A DNA stretch of 64,000 nt. Origin: Benincasa hispida. Taxonomy: Eukaryota; Streptophyta; Magnoliopsida; Cucurbitales; Cucurbitaceae. Each line of letters opens with the position of its first letter. Positions within the stretch are counted from its first letter, which is position 1. This document shows positions 1 through 10,271 of this stretch, piece after piece. The position numbers were made by a program, and so were the translations under genes. The DNA lies in NCBI RefSeq assembly GCF_009727055.1, contig NC_052350.1, positions 33,318,172 through 33,382,171 of the forward strand, read 5' to 3'. The notes below the pieces were generated by a model that did no database searches, was not told the origin of the DNA, and worked only from the letters and a program-made list of their open reading frames with translations.

Positions 1-104
1 CCGGTGCCAATGTCTTGCACAGATTCGATGGAGATCCTCTTGCCGAATCTGATGGTTTCAATGGCAGGAAGAGCTTTCCACTCAGGCTTGCTCCACCGGT
101 AGCA

Positions 105-419
105 GGGGTCTCTGTATAGAGCTTCGATCGGGTATACAGCTGGTCGGATCTGAGATTTACCTCGCGACCTTATCTCTTTCTCTTCCCAAACTTCTTCTTT
201 TCAGCACTTAGCTCAGTCTTTTTCTCTCTAAAATCTTACAGCACTTAGCCCAGTATCAAATNGGGGTCTCTGTATAGAGCTTCGATCGGGTATACAGCTA
301 GTCGGATCTAAGATTTACCTCTCAACCTTATCTCTTTCTCTTCCCAAACTTCTTCTTTTCAGCACTTAGCTCAGTCTTTTTCTCTCTAAAATCTTACAGC
401 ACTTAGCCCAGTATCAAAT
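105..419. repeat. 157-bp direct duplication around a single N (assembly artefact)
   Basis: Positions 105-261 and 263-419 are near-identical copies separated by one N at 262. The homologous LTR at 41333-43124 has the segment once. This is the pattern of two contig ends that overlap but were joined with a one-base gap instead of being merged. Confidence 0.85.
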
Positions 420-447
420 AGCATAATTTTCTCTGAATTCGTTGGGG

Positions 448-455
448 TATTTATA
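448..455 (-). promoter_or_regulatory. LTR TATA box
   Basis: Reads TATAAATA on the minus strand. The same box sits at the equivalent place in the sister LTR (42578-42585), so it is probably the core promoter of LTR family I. Confidence 0.6.
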
Positions 456-968
456 GGAGTAGATCCTTTGACTCCGGCCTTGTGGTCCCCACTTTTGTTA
501 TGGAAATTTCGCAGATGGAGGGATATTATTCCTTCTGTTATGCAATTGGACCGTCAAATCTGCACAACAGTTAGTTGTACACGTGTCTCAATCTTCCACC
601 TTTGCACTGCCCAGCTTCATCTTTCGATCATGGGTTCGCATGCGGTGTTTGTTTTTATTACCACATGCGGTCGAAGCATAACTCTGGACCGACTGTCGCA
701 TTGCTTCATTACTTCGGTAATCATCTTTTCATGGTTGATCGACGGGTAAAATGTGATGGAGATGTGTTGATTAGTTTCTCATGAGCCTTGAGCGCAAGCG
801 GTGACTTAGTCTCCTACAAAACAGAGTAGGTTTGGCTTGTCCTCCATCTTTTTGGCATTAGTGGGTGTAATTGCAAAAATTTATAATTATTGTCATACTA
901 GTTTAATTTTCATACAATTGGAGCATAGTTACTAACTTTTGGCCGCAATATCTAGATAAGATGGCATA

Positions 969-995
969 AATAACTTGTATTTCTACGAGTTATCA
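969..995 (-). other. LTR-terminal hairpin with GAAA loop
   Basis: Starting one base inside the LTR, an 11-nt arm GATAACTCGTA is followed by GAAA and the arm TACAAGTTATT. The arms pair with one mismatch and one G-T pair. Equivalent hairpins with other stems stand at 4029, 43124, 45684 and 52656. Confidence 0.65.
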
Positions 996-1901
996 CTTAA
1001 CTGCCTACATCGCCTTATATTCCAGTTCCAACGGTAGATGACAAGTCTTTCCAAACACCAAGCATATGGTGACATGCCTATAGGTGTCTTATAAGCAGTT
1101 TGATATGCCCACAAGGCATCATCTAGTTTCATGGCCCAATCCTTCTTCAATGGGTTCACCAGCTTCTCTAAGATTGTCTTTATTTCTCTGTTAGAAACAT
1201 CTGATTGTTCGTTTGTTTGGGGGTGATACGTGATGGCGATCTTATGGTGGACATTATATTTGATCAACAGTTTACTAACAATGCGATTCACAAAGTGGGT
1301 CCCTCGTCACTTATTATGGAACGTGGGGTGCCAGAACGAGTAAAGATGTTTTTCTACAAGTACTTAGAGACTGTTGCAGCATCGTTTACAACGCATGAAA
1401 TAGCTTCAATCCATTTGGAAATGTAGTCGACAGCCAATAGAATGTATTTATGACCATTTGACGATGGAAATGGTACCATGAAATCTATTCCCCATACGTC
1501 GAATAGCTCCACCTCTAAAATGATGTTCATTGGCATCGCATTTTTTTCTGAAATGCTTCCAGTACATTTGCACTTATCGCATTTCATGGAGTATTCTCGT
1601 GCATCTTTAAATAGAGAGGGCCAGTAATACCCACATTGAAAAACTTCCGCTGTCGTGTGTTGTCCGCCGAAATTCCCTCCATAGGGTGATTCATGACATT
1701 GAAATAATATGCGATGGAAAGCAGTTTCTGGAACACAGAGTCTCAATATCTGGTCTGGTCCCCTTTTGTAGAGATTTGGATCGTCCCAGTAATAAAATTT
1801 GCATTCGTGTATGAGCCTTTTCTTTTGATGGGATGTGTAGTTTTCAGGGAATTGTTTGCAGACCAAGAAGTTGACAATATCCGCATACCAAGGTAGTTCT
1901 T
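983..1901 (-). pseudogene. Athila-type pol, integrase fragment
   Basis: The protein reads from about 1898 downward and starts inside the integrase zinc-binding region (PWYADIVNFL, then CHESPYGG and CDKC). The second zinc histidine looks lost, with GGN where GGH is usual. The catalytic core follows, with the first Asp in VWGIDFM and a recognisable ISDEG region. The last acidic position reads [10 protein letters not shown], Asp where Glu is expected. A stop at 1354-1356 and a one-base deletion near 1298-1303 break the frame. Reverse transcriptase and RNase H are missing: an LTR of another family begins at 1902. The remnant ends inside the adjoining LTR. Family assignment rests on similarity to Athila integrases. 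It is non-functional. Confidence 0.85.
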
Positions 1902-2258
1902 TGATACGTTATTTTATGCGGTGAATTTATGAAAGGAATTATGGTGATGGGAATGCATTGTGCAACAAGTTTTCTTAGCAGAATCCAAGTATAAATCCTA
2001 CTGAGTTTCCTGGTAAGTCCAGGGTCGAACTCAGGGACTAAGGAAAACAGTATACGGTAATAATTTTTAAGAAAACTTTGTGGTAACCAATAAATCAAAG
2101 AGTGTTGGGTTGTTGTTTGCGGTGTAAAAAGTATGCAGCGGATTTGAGAAAATATTGATTATGCGGTAGATACACTGAGTATGCGGAGGAACGGGTTGAG
2201 AAGGTCTTGAGCTAGTGTTTCCCGAGAATGCGTTCAAACTATGCGATCATGCTACACT

Positions 2259-2296
2259 CTGTCTCTTATACACATCTAGATGTGTATAAGAGACAG
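2259..2296. other. Nextera mate-pair junction adapter (artefact)
   Basis: A 38-nt perfect palindrome made of CTGTCTCTTATACACATCT and its reverse complement, that is, two Tn5 mosaic ends back to back. The flanks lie about 250 bp apart in the sister LTR, so the join has lost sequence. Confidence 0.97.
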
Positions 2297-2860
2297 AGCC
2301 TAGATTCTAACCTGACTTTTCCAAGCCTAGATTCTATACTTAAACTACCCTCCCGAGTATCTATAATGGATGAATGACACATACATAATACAAGATAATC
2401 GCATAGATTGAAGATCCCCAGTTATGCTAGCTAAGTGCTTCTCAACCCATTCGACAAATTTAGCTACTCAAGCATAATAAACAGAGAGTGAATAGATATA
2501 AAGAAGTAAATTCCATTTCTATAGATAAGTTCAAAGTAAAAAATGACAATGGAAGATAAGGATAGAGAGCCTAGTAGCAATCCCTCGCTTCCCAAGGCTT
2601 TTACACTGTTAACTCTATTCTGTTCAAAAGATGTTTCTGCTTCTGCAGGAGTTGGCCCTCTCTCTGATCTCGACGCTTCCAGCACTCTTCCATGTTCATC
2701 GAAACGATCTCTCGATACAATCTCACTTCTCTCGCTTCTGCCTTCTAAATAAAAGAAAATCTAAGAACAAGGCTACTTCTAACTATGGAGAAAATCATCT
2801 AACTATCAAACTAGATGAACTGACTAACTGACTAACTCCTTCATTAAAGGTTGCCTCTGG

Positions 2861-2868
2861 TACTTATA
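2861..2868 (-). promoter_or_regulatory. LTR TATA-like box
   Basis: Reads TATAAGTA on the minus strand, at the place where sister family II LTRs have TATAAATA (47394, 53472). Confidence 0.5.
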
Positions 2869-3394
2869 GAGCTTCGGGGTGAAAGGCTTCTTCTCTCTTA
2901 TGATTGTACTGATGGGATGGCATTAATTCTCTGTCTGACGCGCCGAATATTTGTCATCGAAAAGTTGAGTGTACTTGCTACAATAGTTCGTTAACGCCTT
3001 GTCAACTTAATTTGAAATCGACCGTCATCAGCTTTCTGTCCCATCATGATTTATTATGCTTTTCACACGGATGTGCCCACCAAGTTGCGCCAGCTCTATG
3101 TGGCAACCTTCTTGAGCAGATATTTGCGAGCACAAATCACCGTATAGCCTTGCAGTAACGCGATCGTTTGATGCGCTCGACCGTTGATTTCATGTGATCG
3201 CGTTTTCCGCCTTGCGTCAACGCATATTCTGCACAAAAATACATAAGTTAACTGTTTTCATGCAATGGACGCATGCGACCGCAATATTATGAACTTAATA
3301 CTTTTTTGACGCAATCTTATATGTTTTTATCAATGCAACCCTACATTGTTTTATGACTTAGCACTGTAATAACGTGCGTTTCTACCCGTTATCA

Positions 3395-3407
3395 CACCCC
3401 CAAATTT
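3395..3407 (-). other. Polypurine tract of Athila element
   Basis: Minus strand AAATTTGGGGGTG directly before the LTR start at 3394. The equivalent tract precedes the LTR at 45684. It would prime plus-strand DNA synthesis. Confidence 0.7.
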
Positions 3408-3925
3408 AAACAATACTTGTCCTCAAGCATAAGCTAAAGATTTCCTTCAGAAAGTCGACCGCAATTTCTTTTCCTAGATTTCTCAAGGATGCCTTATTCA
3501 AATCCTATACACTAAAATTTCCTTAATTCTTATTCAGGTCTCTTCTTAAAATATTTCTAAAATTTAGGGACCCCAAGTTTAACATTCAAAAAGACTTTAC
3601 TAGATTCCAGGACATCGCATGATTTTTTTTAGAAAAACTTTTTCACTAGGGTGTTAAATGATTTTTTTATCCTTGCGTATTTTAGACATTACTATTATTA
3701 TTATTTTTTTCTTTGACCTTGCGCTAATCCAAGTGCCTCACCTTCGTTTTGGCTTGCCCCCACGTGTGTCATGCGGACATCCAACTACAAGCAAGGCGCT
3801 CTTTTTCAGACTAAACTCATACCCAATTGGCAGAGGAGTTACGGTCATTTTTTTTATGCGTTGATCACGATTCCTACCTTCGTTTTGGTTTGCCCCCATG
3901 GGTGTCGTGCGAACATCTAACTACG
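3408..3925 (-). other. Athila 3' non-coding internal region
   Basis: No coding capacity. The part next to the LTR, with a cttgaggacaag motif on the minus strand, matches 45480-45670 on the plus strand. The distal part holds the repeat described at 3741-3921. Confidence 0.6.
3741..3921 (-). repeat. Two copies of a 45-bp motif, 136 bp apart
   Basis: CCTTCGTTTTGG followed by a TTGCCCCC core occurs at 3741 and 3877. The same pair occurs inverted at 7233-7420. It belongs to the 3' non-coding part of Athila elements. Confidence 0.65.
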
Positions 3926-4028
3926 TGTAGGATCCGATCGAAACATTATGATTTTTTTTATAAGACTAAAAATAGCAAGGTTGAAAAATGAATATCGTAC
4001 CCCTAAATTTAAAATGCGGCAATATCCT
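3926..4028 (+). other. Truncated 3' end of a plus-strand Athila internal region
   Basis: Closely resembles 7735-7835 on the same strand (TAGGATYCGATCG, then a T-run, then AAATTTAAAATGCGGCAAT). It directly precedes the LTR at 4029, so that LTR may be a 3' LTR even though a PBS also follows it. Confidence 0.5.
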
Positions 4029-4055
4029 TGATGACATGCAGAAATGCATGTCATC
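4029..4055 (+). other. LTR-terminal hairpin, perfect 11-bp stem
   Basis: Arms GATGACATGCA and TGCATGTCATC pair at all 11 positions around a GAAA loop. The stem differs from those of the other families at several paired positions. Confidence 0.75.
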
Positions 4056-4631
4056 TTAGGCCTTTTACTTAGAATTATGAAGGTTGTTAGGCAGAATATG
4101 CGGTAATCATGATAGGAATTCACAAGAAAGTGAGCTTGCATCAATTAGAATGTTGAATCTCAGCTAACCCCTTATTTTGCGTTATTATGCATTCAATGTT
4201 CTATTTTTGTAGTTAATATAGGAAATGGATGCAAACGCGGAAACTGGACCACCGCAAAAGACGACCGCATGCGGAGAAATACTCCATCACAAAGGCAAAC
4301 GCATCAATCAACGCATGGATGTTGCGGTAATCAACCGTATGCGTCCATTGCATGGGAGTTGAGCTCGTCAAGCGATTGCGGTCATCATGTAGAGTTGCGG
4401 TATTAAGCGAATGCGCTCATTGAATGATTGCAACTATGTGACAACGCATACTAATGGGATCAACGCAAGGTAGGTGGAATGAACACATCAACGCATCTAC
4501 CTCGAGAAAATCCAAAAGATGATGTTGACATTTCACCTACCATGTCGTTGGTGGCAGAGGTTCAGAAAGGACTAACGCGCTGAACGTCAGACTCAGAGCA
4601 ATCCAATTAATGTTGTCAGCGACCCAAGCTC

Positions 4632-4639
4632 TATAAATA
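4632..4639 (+). promoter_or_regulatory. LTR TATA box
   Basis: TATAAATA in the context CTCTATAAATAGAGG, about 600 bp into the LTR. Confidence 0.6.
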
Positions 4640-4774
4640 GAGGCCAATGAGGTGAAATTCAATCATTCGGGGGGAGGATCCTTGTGAACCGGGGGCTTTC
4701 CCCGCGATCCAGACAAAACGCGTGAGAAGATGGCTGAAAGTTCTTCATCTCCTTCATCCATTCCGAGTGACGAC

Positions 4775-4825
4775 TGGAGCCTTCGACCAGAGCTAGATCN
4801 TGGAGCCTTCGACCAGAGCTAGATC
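4775..4825. repeat. 25-bp duplication around N at 4800 (artefact)
   Basis: The same 25 bases (tggagccttcgacc and onward) stand on each side of one N. This is an unmerged contig overlap. Confidence 0.85.
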
Positions 4826-6203
4826 TCGAGAGAGTCAGCTCCTCCGCTCATCCATGGCACCATCGGCAGCCTTAACGCATATCCACTGGGAGCAAATCTT
4901 TATTTCCAACCGGTCATTTCCTTTTCCTTTCTTTTCTCATATTGTATTGTATGACATTTTGGAATTAAGGAATTAATACAATCTGTTTTCAATGCATTTC
5001 TCTGTTTCTTCGACTCCATCTCCATCTTCTTTGCTTAGCATCTTTACTTTCATTGTAACACTTTGTGGGAGTGCTTGGGTATTGCATACTTAGTCATGTG
5101 GATTAGGAATATGAAGCATGTAGTAACCCACCGAGAGGTGTGCGTTGCGCGAGTGTGTGAGTAATCTTATTTGCTTAGTGTGAAGCTGCTGCAACGCCTA
5201 TCTATAGGCTAATGCATTTCTTGTCTATGAGTAAAGTCAGCAACAATCAACTGCCTGAGAGGGTAAGTGGTTGGACGCATTAAGCAAGGCATGCATTGTT
5301 CACTAGAGATAGGAGTAATCTTGCATCAACCAAGTTCATGCGTTTATCTTGTTTTATGTTGTGCCCAAAACCCTTTTAGAGCTACTTGAGAGAGAGTCTA
5401 AAGAAAGAATCTAATGACTCGAGAGAGCTAGGTTAGAATCTAGACTCGAGAGAGCAAGATTAGATCGGCATAAGCAAGAGATAGGGACTTAGAGATAAGC
5501 TCTATTTGTCAACATGCATCGCATGCACACTAGAGATAGGTATGATCATATGTAGTCGCCTTGTTTATGTATCATCACATAGACAAGAATTAGAGGCTTA
5601 TGTGTAGGCCCTATAGGCACCTTTGCACGTACATCGCATGCGTTCTAGCATTAGAAGCCGTAGCATTCACACCGAGAGGTGGTTTACTATTATATGTGTG
5701 TTGCATGATCGCATTGGCTTGCATTGACTAAGGTTGCCCTTGCGATCACTCTTAAGGGTTGCAATGAAATCATCTCCGCATTTTATCTATTTTCCCATAC
5801 ATTTATTTCAAGTCAAGGTTTGTCGTATCTCTACCCTTCATGCATATTCTCATTCCGTTGTCTGTTAGATAGGAGTAGGAGTAGGATTAACATAGCAACA
5901 TCCATTCCATTCTTTTATTCAAACCACACATGCACATTACCACATACATATAGCTACAAGTCCCTGTGTTTGACCTTGGATTACTCGAGAAACTTGCGTT
6001 CGTGTTATACTTGGCGTGAGCGCAAGAAAACTTGTGGCAAGACGCATGGTCATCGCATACATTCATTAACGCATTATCATTCCAACGCATAACCATTGAC
6101 GCATGACTATCAACGCATATCTTAGGAATATGCATCACATGTCGCGTCCACGGGATTTTGGTTGTGAGTAAAATTGACCTCCAAATTCCCACCATCAAGT
6201 TTT

Positions 6204-6220
6204 TGGCACCGTTGCCGAGG
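6204..6220 (+). other. Primer-binding site, tRNA-Asp type
   Basis: TGGCACCGTTGCCGAGG has two mismatches to the complement of the plant tRNA-Asp 3' end, the PBS typical of Athila elements. Confidence 0.75.
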
Positions 6221-7165
6221 ACTTGGCAGCTAATTGTTTGTTAAGTTTCGTGTCTCTACGACCAAACTTTTTATCTTGGGAGTATTTCAGCTTGTGTGAC
6301 CAGGTTGAAAACAATATTGAAGTGTAGGCGATGCGCTGAAAGCCAATGTTGACCCCAAGGTAGAAGGGCAATCAGTCGCAAAAGAGCTGAAGGTGATTCT
6401 AAGCACATGATGACCGCATACGCCTAACAATTGCCGGAAGTTCCAATGGTCAAGGCAACTTGACCCAAGCAGTTTAGAACCATCTCCTGCATGGAAGACT
6501 CCTTGCGGTGACAACACTCTTATTTTTCCAAGGACGTCTTCTGCTCTATCTTTACTTTGCTTTCTTAGTATAGGTTATTTATTTTATTTTCATTGTTATT
6601 TTGGATATATGGCTGCTTCCTTGGTTGTGGTACATTTGCTCTTGTAGGTGCAACAATAAGTATCCTCGGTTCGTAGTTCAACGGAAGAATTCCTTTCACC
6701 CTTCAACGCATGGCTTCAATCACGTGGATTCTAACGCATGAGCGCATGCATTGTTCCGCCTAAGGTCTTTTCTTGTTATCTTGTATGCCTTATCCTTTTG
6801 AAATTCTCTTTTTATCGATTGCGTTGTTTTGCAATGTTTCTATGATGGTACGTATAGTTCACCGCATTTTCTAACTAATCAACACAAGGCATTCTTTACT
6901 TTTATTAGCTTCTTCAAATTTTGAAAGTCTTAAGTTTTATTTTGTGCAAACCTTTATTCAAAAATTTATTATCGCATTCTTGTAATTTTGTTTTTAGCTT
7001 TTCGGTGAGAATGTTGCCAACCTCTAAGTTTGGGGGTGGCAGCGGTCTCGGAGAATTGCATTCATTATATTGCGATCATTTGAAAAAACAAATTGAAGTG
7101 AGATTTTGAGAATAATAACTCCGCTGTCAACACAATGGGGAAACCCATGTTGATAAGAGTTAAGT

Positions 7166-7203
7166 CTGTCTCTTATACACATCTAGATGTGTATAAGAGA
7201 CAG
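7166..7203. other. Nextera mate-pair junction adapter (artefact)
   Basis: Same 38-nt palindrome. GAGTTAAG is repeated immediately on both sides, which fits the 9-bp duplication made by Tn5 insertion. The flanking genomic sequence is therefore probably contiguous once the adapter and one repeat are discounted. Confidence 0.97.
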
Positions 7204-7232
7204 GAGTTAAGCTGTGAAAGGTACTTGCTCGA

Positions 7233-7420
7233 ACTTGGATGTCCGCTTGACACACGTGGGGGCAAGCCAAAACGAAGGCAAGTCGCTAGGATCAGCGCAT
7301 AAGCGCAACTCCTCTGTCCGGCGCAAGCCAAAACAAACGAGACAAGAGTTCAGTTAAATATGGAACGCAACCGAAATTGGTTACCCGCATGACACATGTG
7401 GGGGTAAGCCAAAACGAAGG
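7233..7420 (+). repeat. Two copies of the 45-bp Athila 3' motif, inverted to 3741-3921
   Basis: GGGGGCAAGCCAAAACGAAGG and a close variant lie about 142 bp apart. They are the plus-strand equivalent of the pair at 3741-3921. Confidence 0.65.
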
Positions 7421-7835
7421 GTATAACCAGGTTCAACACCGCATTTGAATAAGTCATCGCAAAGTTTTGAAGTATTTTTTAATGAACGCATTCTCAAAAG
7501 CTAAACACAAAATTGCGGTGAATGAAGAAAAAGTTTTTGAGCAAAGGCACGATTTAAACTTAGAAGAGATCTTTTTGAAGAAGCAGCCAAAGTAGAGGAG
7601 AGCATTGTGGTCATGGTCAAAGGTGTGTGTAAATTATATTCTGAGAAGCTGGTCATCGCAAAGGAAAGCATAAAGGTGAGTTAGAATTTCTTGAGTATAA
7701 TGCATGCTTGAGGACAAGCATGATTTTAAGTTTCGAGTAGGATTCGATCGCAGCGTTATGATTTTTTTTTATAAGGCTAAAAAGAGCAAGGTCGAAAAAT
7801 GAATACTGCACCTCCAAATTTAAAATGCGGCAATG

Positions 7836-8574
7836 TTCTCATTGCTAAAAGATTGAAAGAAGTCATGCGATATTCTTTGGAAGTTTCATAAAGAGTCAAT
7901 TTGAAAGAAAGCTAGCAGACCACTAACTTCTAGAAATATTTCTTGATGTGACCGTCCTAAAATTAAGTTCACTCTAGTATATATGCAAAAATAGAAGCAT
8001 GCGTTTCACCATTGAAATCATAATTGGTAAAGAGAAAGCATGCGGTGACTTACTAAATTGATCAATGTTAAATGATTGCGGTAACCAAAGAGGATGCGGT
8101 GATAAGATTTTCAAAATTAAAATGCGATGCGATAAAGAAATTTGGAATAAAGTCAATGAAAGATACAACCCCCAAATTTGCATTGTCGCCCCATTATTTG
8201 TTGACATATCCTACTTTGCGGCGATCTACTTTCTTTGGATTGCAGTGACGAAATTAAGTGGTAGCATCTTCGTGTAGCACCTCCGTAATAGTTCACCTCG
8301 ATTGTTGCAAGAAAAATATTGAGAGGGTCAGATAATATTTAAAAAAAAAAAACAGAGTTAACAAAATCGTTTACTGCAATCATTCAACACGATCGCAAAT
8401 TTTTTTTTTTTTTTTTGATATAAAGACAAAGATACGATAGCAATTAAAAGACATGTGATAAAAGTTCATGAAGCAGTGGTATAGAAAGGATATTTCAAAA
8501 GGAATGCGTCCCTGATGAGTTTGAGTTGCATAGTAATGCAGGGACTTCTTATTTCAGGCTAGACTTTTTATGTC
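7836..8574. other. No gene seen; AT-rich retroelement spacer
   Basis: Contains an A-run near 8340 and a T-run near 8400. I see no conserved coding sequence, LTR end or RNA gene. It lies between the plus-strand Athila tail and the minus-strand protease remnant. Confidence 0.4.
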
Positions 8575-9290
8575 CATGGCAGATTTTTCTTCTTTTCTCG
8601 GTCTTCTGGAATCTTGACTGCCTTAATCTGGAGCTTTTCCCCGTTAATGTTCATCACAATCTCTCCCTTTCGTACATCAATTTGAGCGCGACTGGTCGAG
8701 AGGAATGGTCATCCCAATATGATGGGCACATCTTCGTCCGCTTTATAATCCAAAATGATGAAGTCTGCCGGCAAGATGAATTTATCGATTGAGATTGTGG
8801 CATTTTTCAACTCTCCCTCAGGATGTATTTGGGATCTGTCCGCAAGCAAGAAAGTCTCTATTGTGGGCGTGAGTTTGCCCATATTCAATCGTTTGAAGAT
8901 TGATAGCGGCATTACGTTTATACTCACCCTAAGATCGCATAGTGCTTGGCCACTATAGACCCCTCCAATAGAGCATGGTATCGTGAAGATCCCTGGGACG
9001 CACATTTTTTGGGGGATCATATCATTTTGTGTTACTTCCACTGGCACAATCTTTTCTTCATCATTCTATTTCTTTTTCAATCTTTACAGGAATGGTGGTA
9101 GCTAGACTTCTTCTATCTCATGATCTAGAGGCTTTAGGGTGGATGAAACTTTCGGGTTCATCTTCTCGGGCTTTTCCGAATTATAAGTCAACGGTTCCTC
9201 GGTTGTCACCACATTCAAGTTGATCGTGATGGGTTCCTCCTCTACTTCCACAGTCATATTTTGCTTAGCAAGGAGACTGCTAAGCATTGT
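8575..9290 (-). pseudogene. Athila retropepsin (protease) region of pol
   Basis: An aspartic protease fold precursor is recognisable: PGIFTIPCSIGG, the active-site region ALCDLRVSIN, then MPLSIFKRL, FLLADRS and ADFIILDYKADEDVPIILG. The family motif is DLG followed by a small residue, so LRV means the catalytic triplet is damaged. After ILG a stop occurs and homology continues (RAQIDVRKGEIVMNI) to about 8575. A homologous plus-strand copy lies at 43518-44168. Upstream, 9102-9287 encodes a linker with EEPLTYNSEKPEKMNP that is also shared with that copy. No reverse transcriptase follows. Confidence 0.8.
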
Positions 9291-10121
9291 TCCTTTCTCG
9301 TACCCTCAGAGTTGCGTGGGAGCTCAGTTGAGCTCGGCAGCTCTCCTTATGGTCTATTTTTGAGCTCGCCCGCAATCTGTCCTAATTGAATTTCGAGATT
9401 TCTAATGGATGATGCTTGATTCTAAAGCACCGATTCGTTCTTCTCAATGTACTACTTCAACAAGCTTTCTAAGGACGAAGATTGCAGTGTCTGCAAACTG
9501 TTGGCTTGGTTATGCGTTGGACTGTTGGTTCGCGGGAAAAATCTTGGTGGCCCTTCTTTTTGCGCCACTGGTTGAAAGCTTTGTTGTTGATTTTTCCATG
9601 CGAAATTGGGGTGGTTTCTCCACCCGGGGTTGTATGTGTCGGAATAAGGGTTGTTCTTTATGAAGCATACTGACTGTGGATTCCCTGAGCATTCTTCCAT
9701 CGGATGTGCGTCTCTGCAGATGACACAACTTGCGATTGTTTGAGCAATTGCATTGACCTGCTCTTTTTTCGCTCCCATGCTGTTAATTGCGATGCCTTGT
9801 ATCAAACTCATCATCGCAGTCATTTGGTGTCTAAAGGGATGCGATGACCCTGTCATTCACGCCTCTATCTTTAATTCTTAATCTTTGATCGCTTTCTCTC
9901 CAGTTTTCGTGATTTTTTGAAATGCGATCAAGGATATTTTTGGCCTCCTCATAAGTTTTGTCCAGCAGACCTCCAGCTGCTGCCGCATTGACAGTGGTCT
10001 GTGAAGTAGGGTTCAGTCCTTGGTAAAAAATCTCCATATGTAAGCAGTCTGGTAAGTCGTTATGTGGGCAGTCTCTTACCAGCCTCTTAAACCTCGCCCA
10101 AGAATTGATGAGCGATTCGTT
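9291..10121 (-). pseudogene. Athila gag, copy 2 (middle and nucleocapsid only)
   Basis: From 10121 downward it reads INSWARFKRLVRDC, LHMEIFYQGLNPTSQ and TYEEAKNILDRI, typical of the second half of Athila gag. A CCHC-like knuckle CVICRDAHPMEEC and NPYSDTYNPGWRNHPNF follow. A frame change near 9840 and further changes break it. The N-terminal half is missing because an adapter begins at 10122. Beyond the adapter a second gag copy covers the same domains, so this fragment and gag copy 1 were probably not adjacent in the genome. Confidence 0.8.
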
Positions 10122-10159
10122 CTGTCTCTTATACACATCTAGATGTGTATAAGAGACAG
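10122..10159. other. Nextera junction adapter at a chimeric gag join
   Basis: Same 38-nt palindrome. Translated on the minus strand it gives the non-biological peptide VSYTHLDVYKRQ in the middle of gag. The flanks belong to two different gag copies. Confidence 0.97.
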
Positions 10160-10233
10160 GCTTTAGCAGCGTCTCTAGCGAGCCTCCCGAGGTGTTAGAT
10201 GATGATGATGGTTGCTGGTTATGCGGTCTTGAT

Positions 10234-10271
10234 TTCTCTCTTATACACATCTAGATGTGTATAAGAGACAG
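10234..10271. other. Nextera junction adapter, two mismatches
   Basis: Matches the 38-nt palindrome except at its first and third bases (TTCTCTC for CTGTCTC). Confidence 0.93.

Larger units (their letters stand above)
1..995 (-). repeat. Athila LTR family I, 3' LTR, cut by the window edge
   Basis: On the minus strand the LTR starts at 995 with TGATAACTCG and runs off the left edge. It aligns along its length with the full LTR at 41333-43124: same TATA region, same block of text around 470-780. An integrase fragment ends right beside it, so this is the downstream LTR of a minus-strand element. It contains an artefactual 157-bp duplication around the N at 262. Confidence 0.8.
1902..3394 (-). 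repeat. Athila LTR family II, 3' LTR inserted in integrase
   Basis: It starts at 3394 with TGATAACGGG, just after a polypurine tract, and ends at 1902 with GTATCA. It is homologous to the 1,660-bp LTRs at 45684-49008 and 46899-48558. It is shorter because about 250 bp present in the sister at roughly 47937-48190 are absent exactly where the adapter at 2259-2296 sits. It interrupts the integrase remnant on its left. Confidence 0.8.
4029..6197 (+). repeat. Athila LTR family III
   Basis: Begins TGATGACATG with a perfect terminal hairpin and ends CATCA, seven bases before a tRNA-Asp-type primer-binding site. It carries a TATA box and, near 5958-6010, the conserved block with GTTCGACC shared by all Athila LTRs here. 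The length, about 2.17 kb, includes a 25-bp artefactual duplication around the N at 4800. Confidence 0.7.
6221..7835 (+). other. Non-coding internal region of a family III Athila element
   Basis: Follows the PBS but encodes no recognisable gag or pol. It contains a polypurine-like AAGTTTGGGGGTGG near 7026-7040 and a tail equal to 3926-4028. It may be a large deletion derivative or an artificial join, since an adapter lies inside it. Confidence 0.45.

Noticed and set aside
2259..2296. The 38-bp palindromes as a natural inverted-repeat family or Tn5 insertion
   Set aside because: They equal the commercial mosaic-end junction exactly and carry no transposase. Natural repeats would diverge.
9831..10250. 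A 139-codon frame that looks like a continuous gag protein
   Set aside because: It reads through an adapter (VSYTHLDVYKRQ), so it is a chimera of two gag copies.
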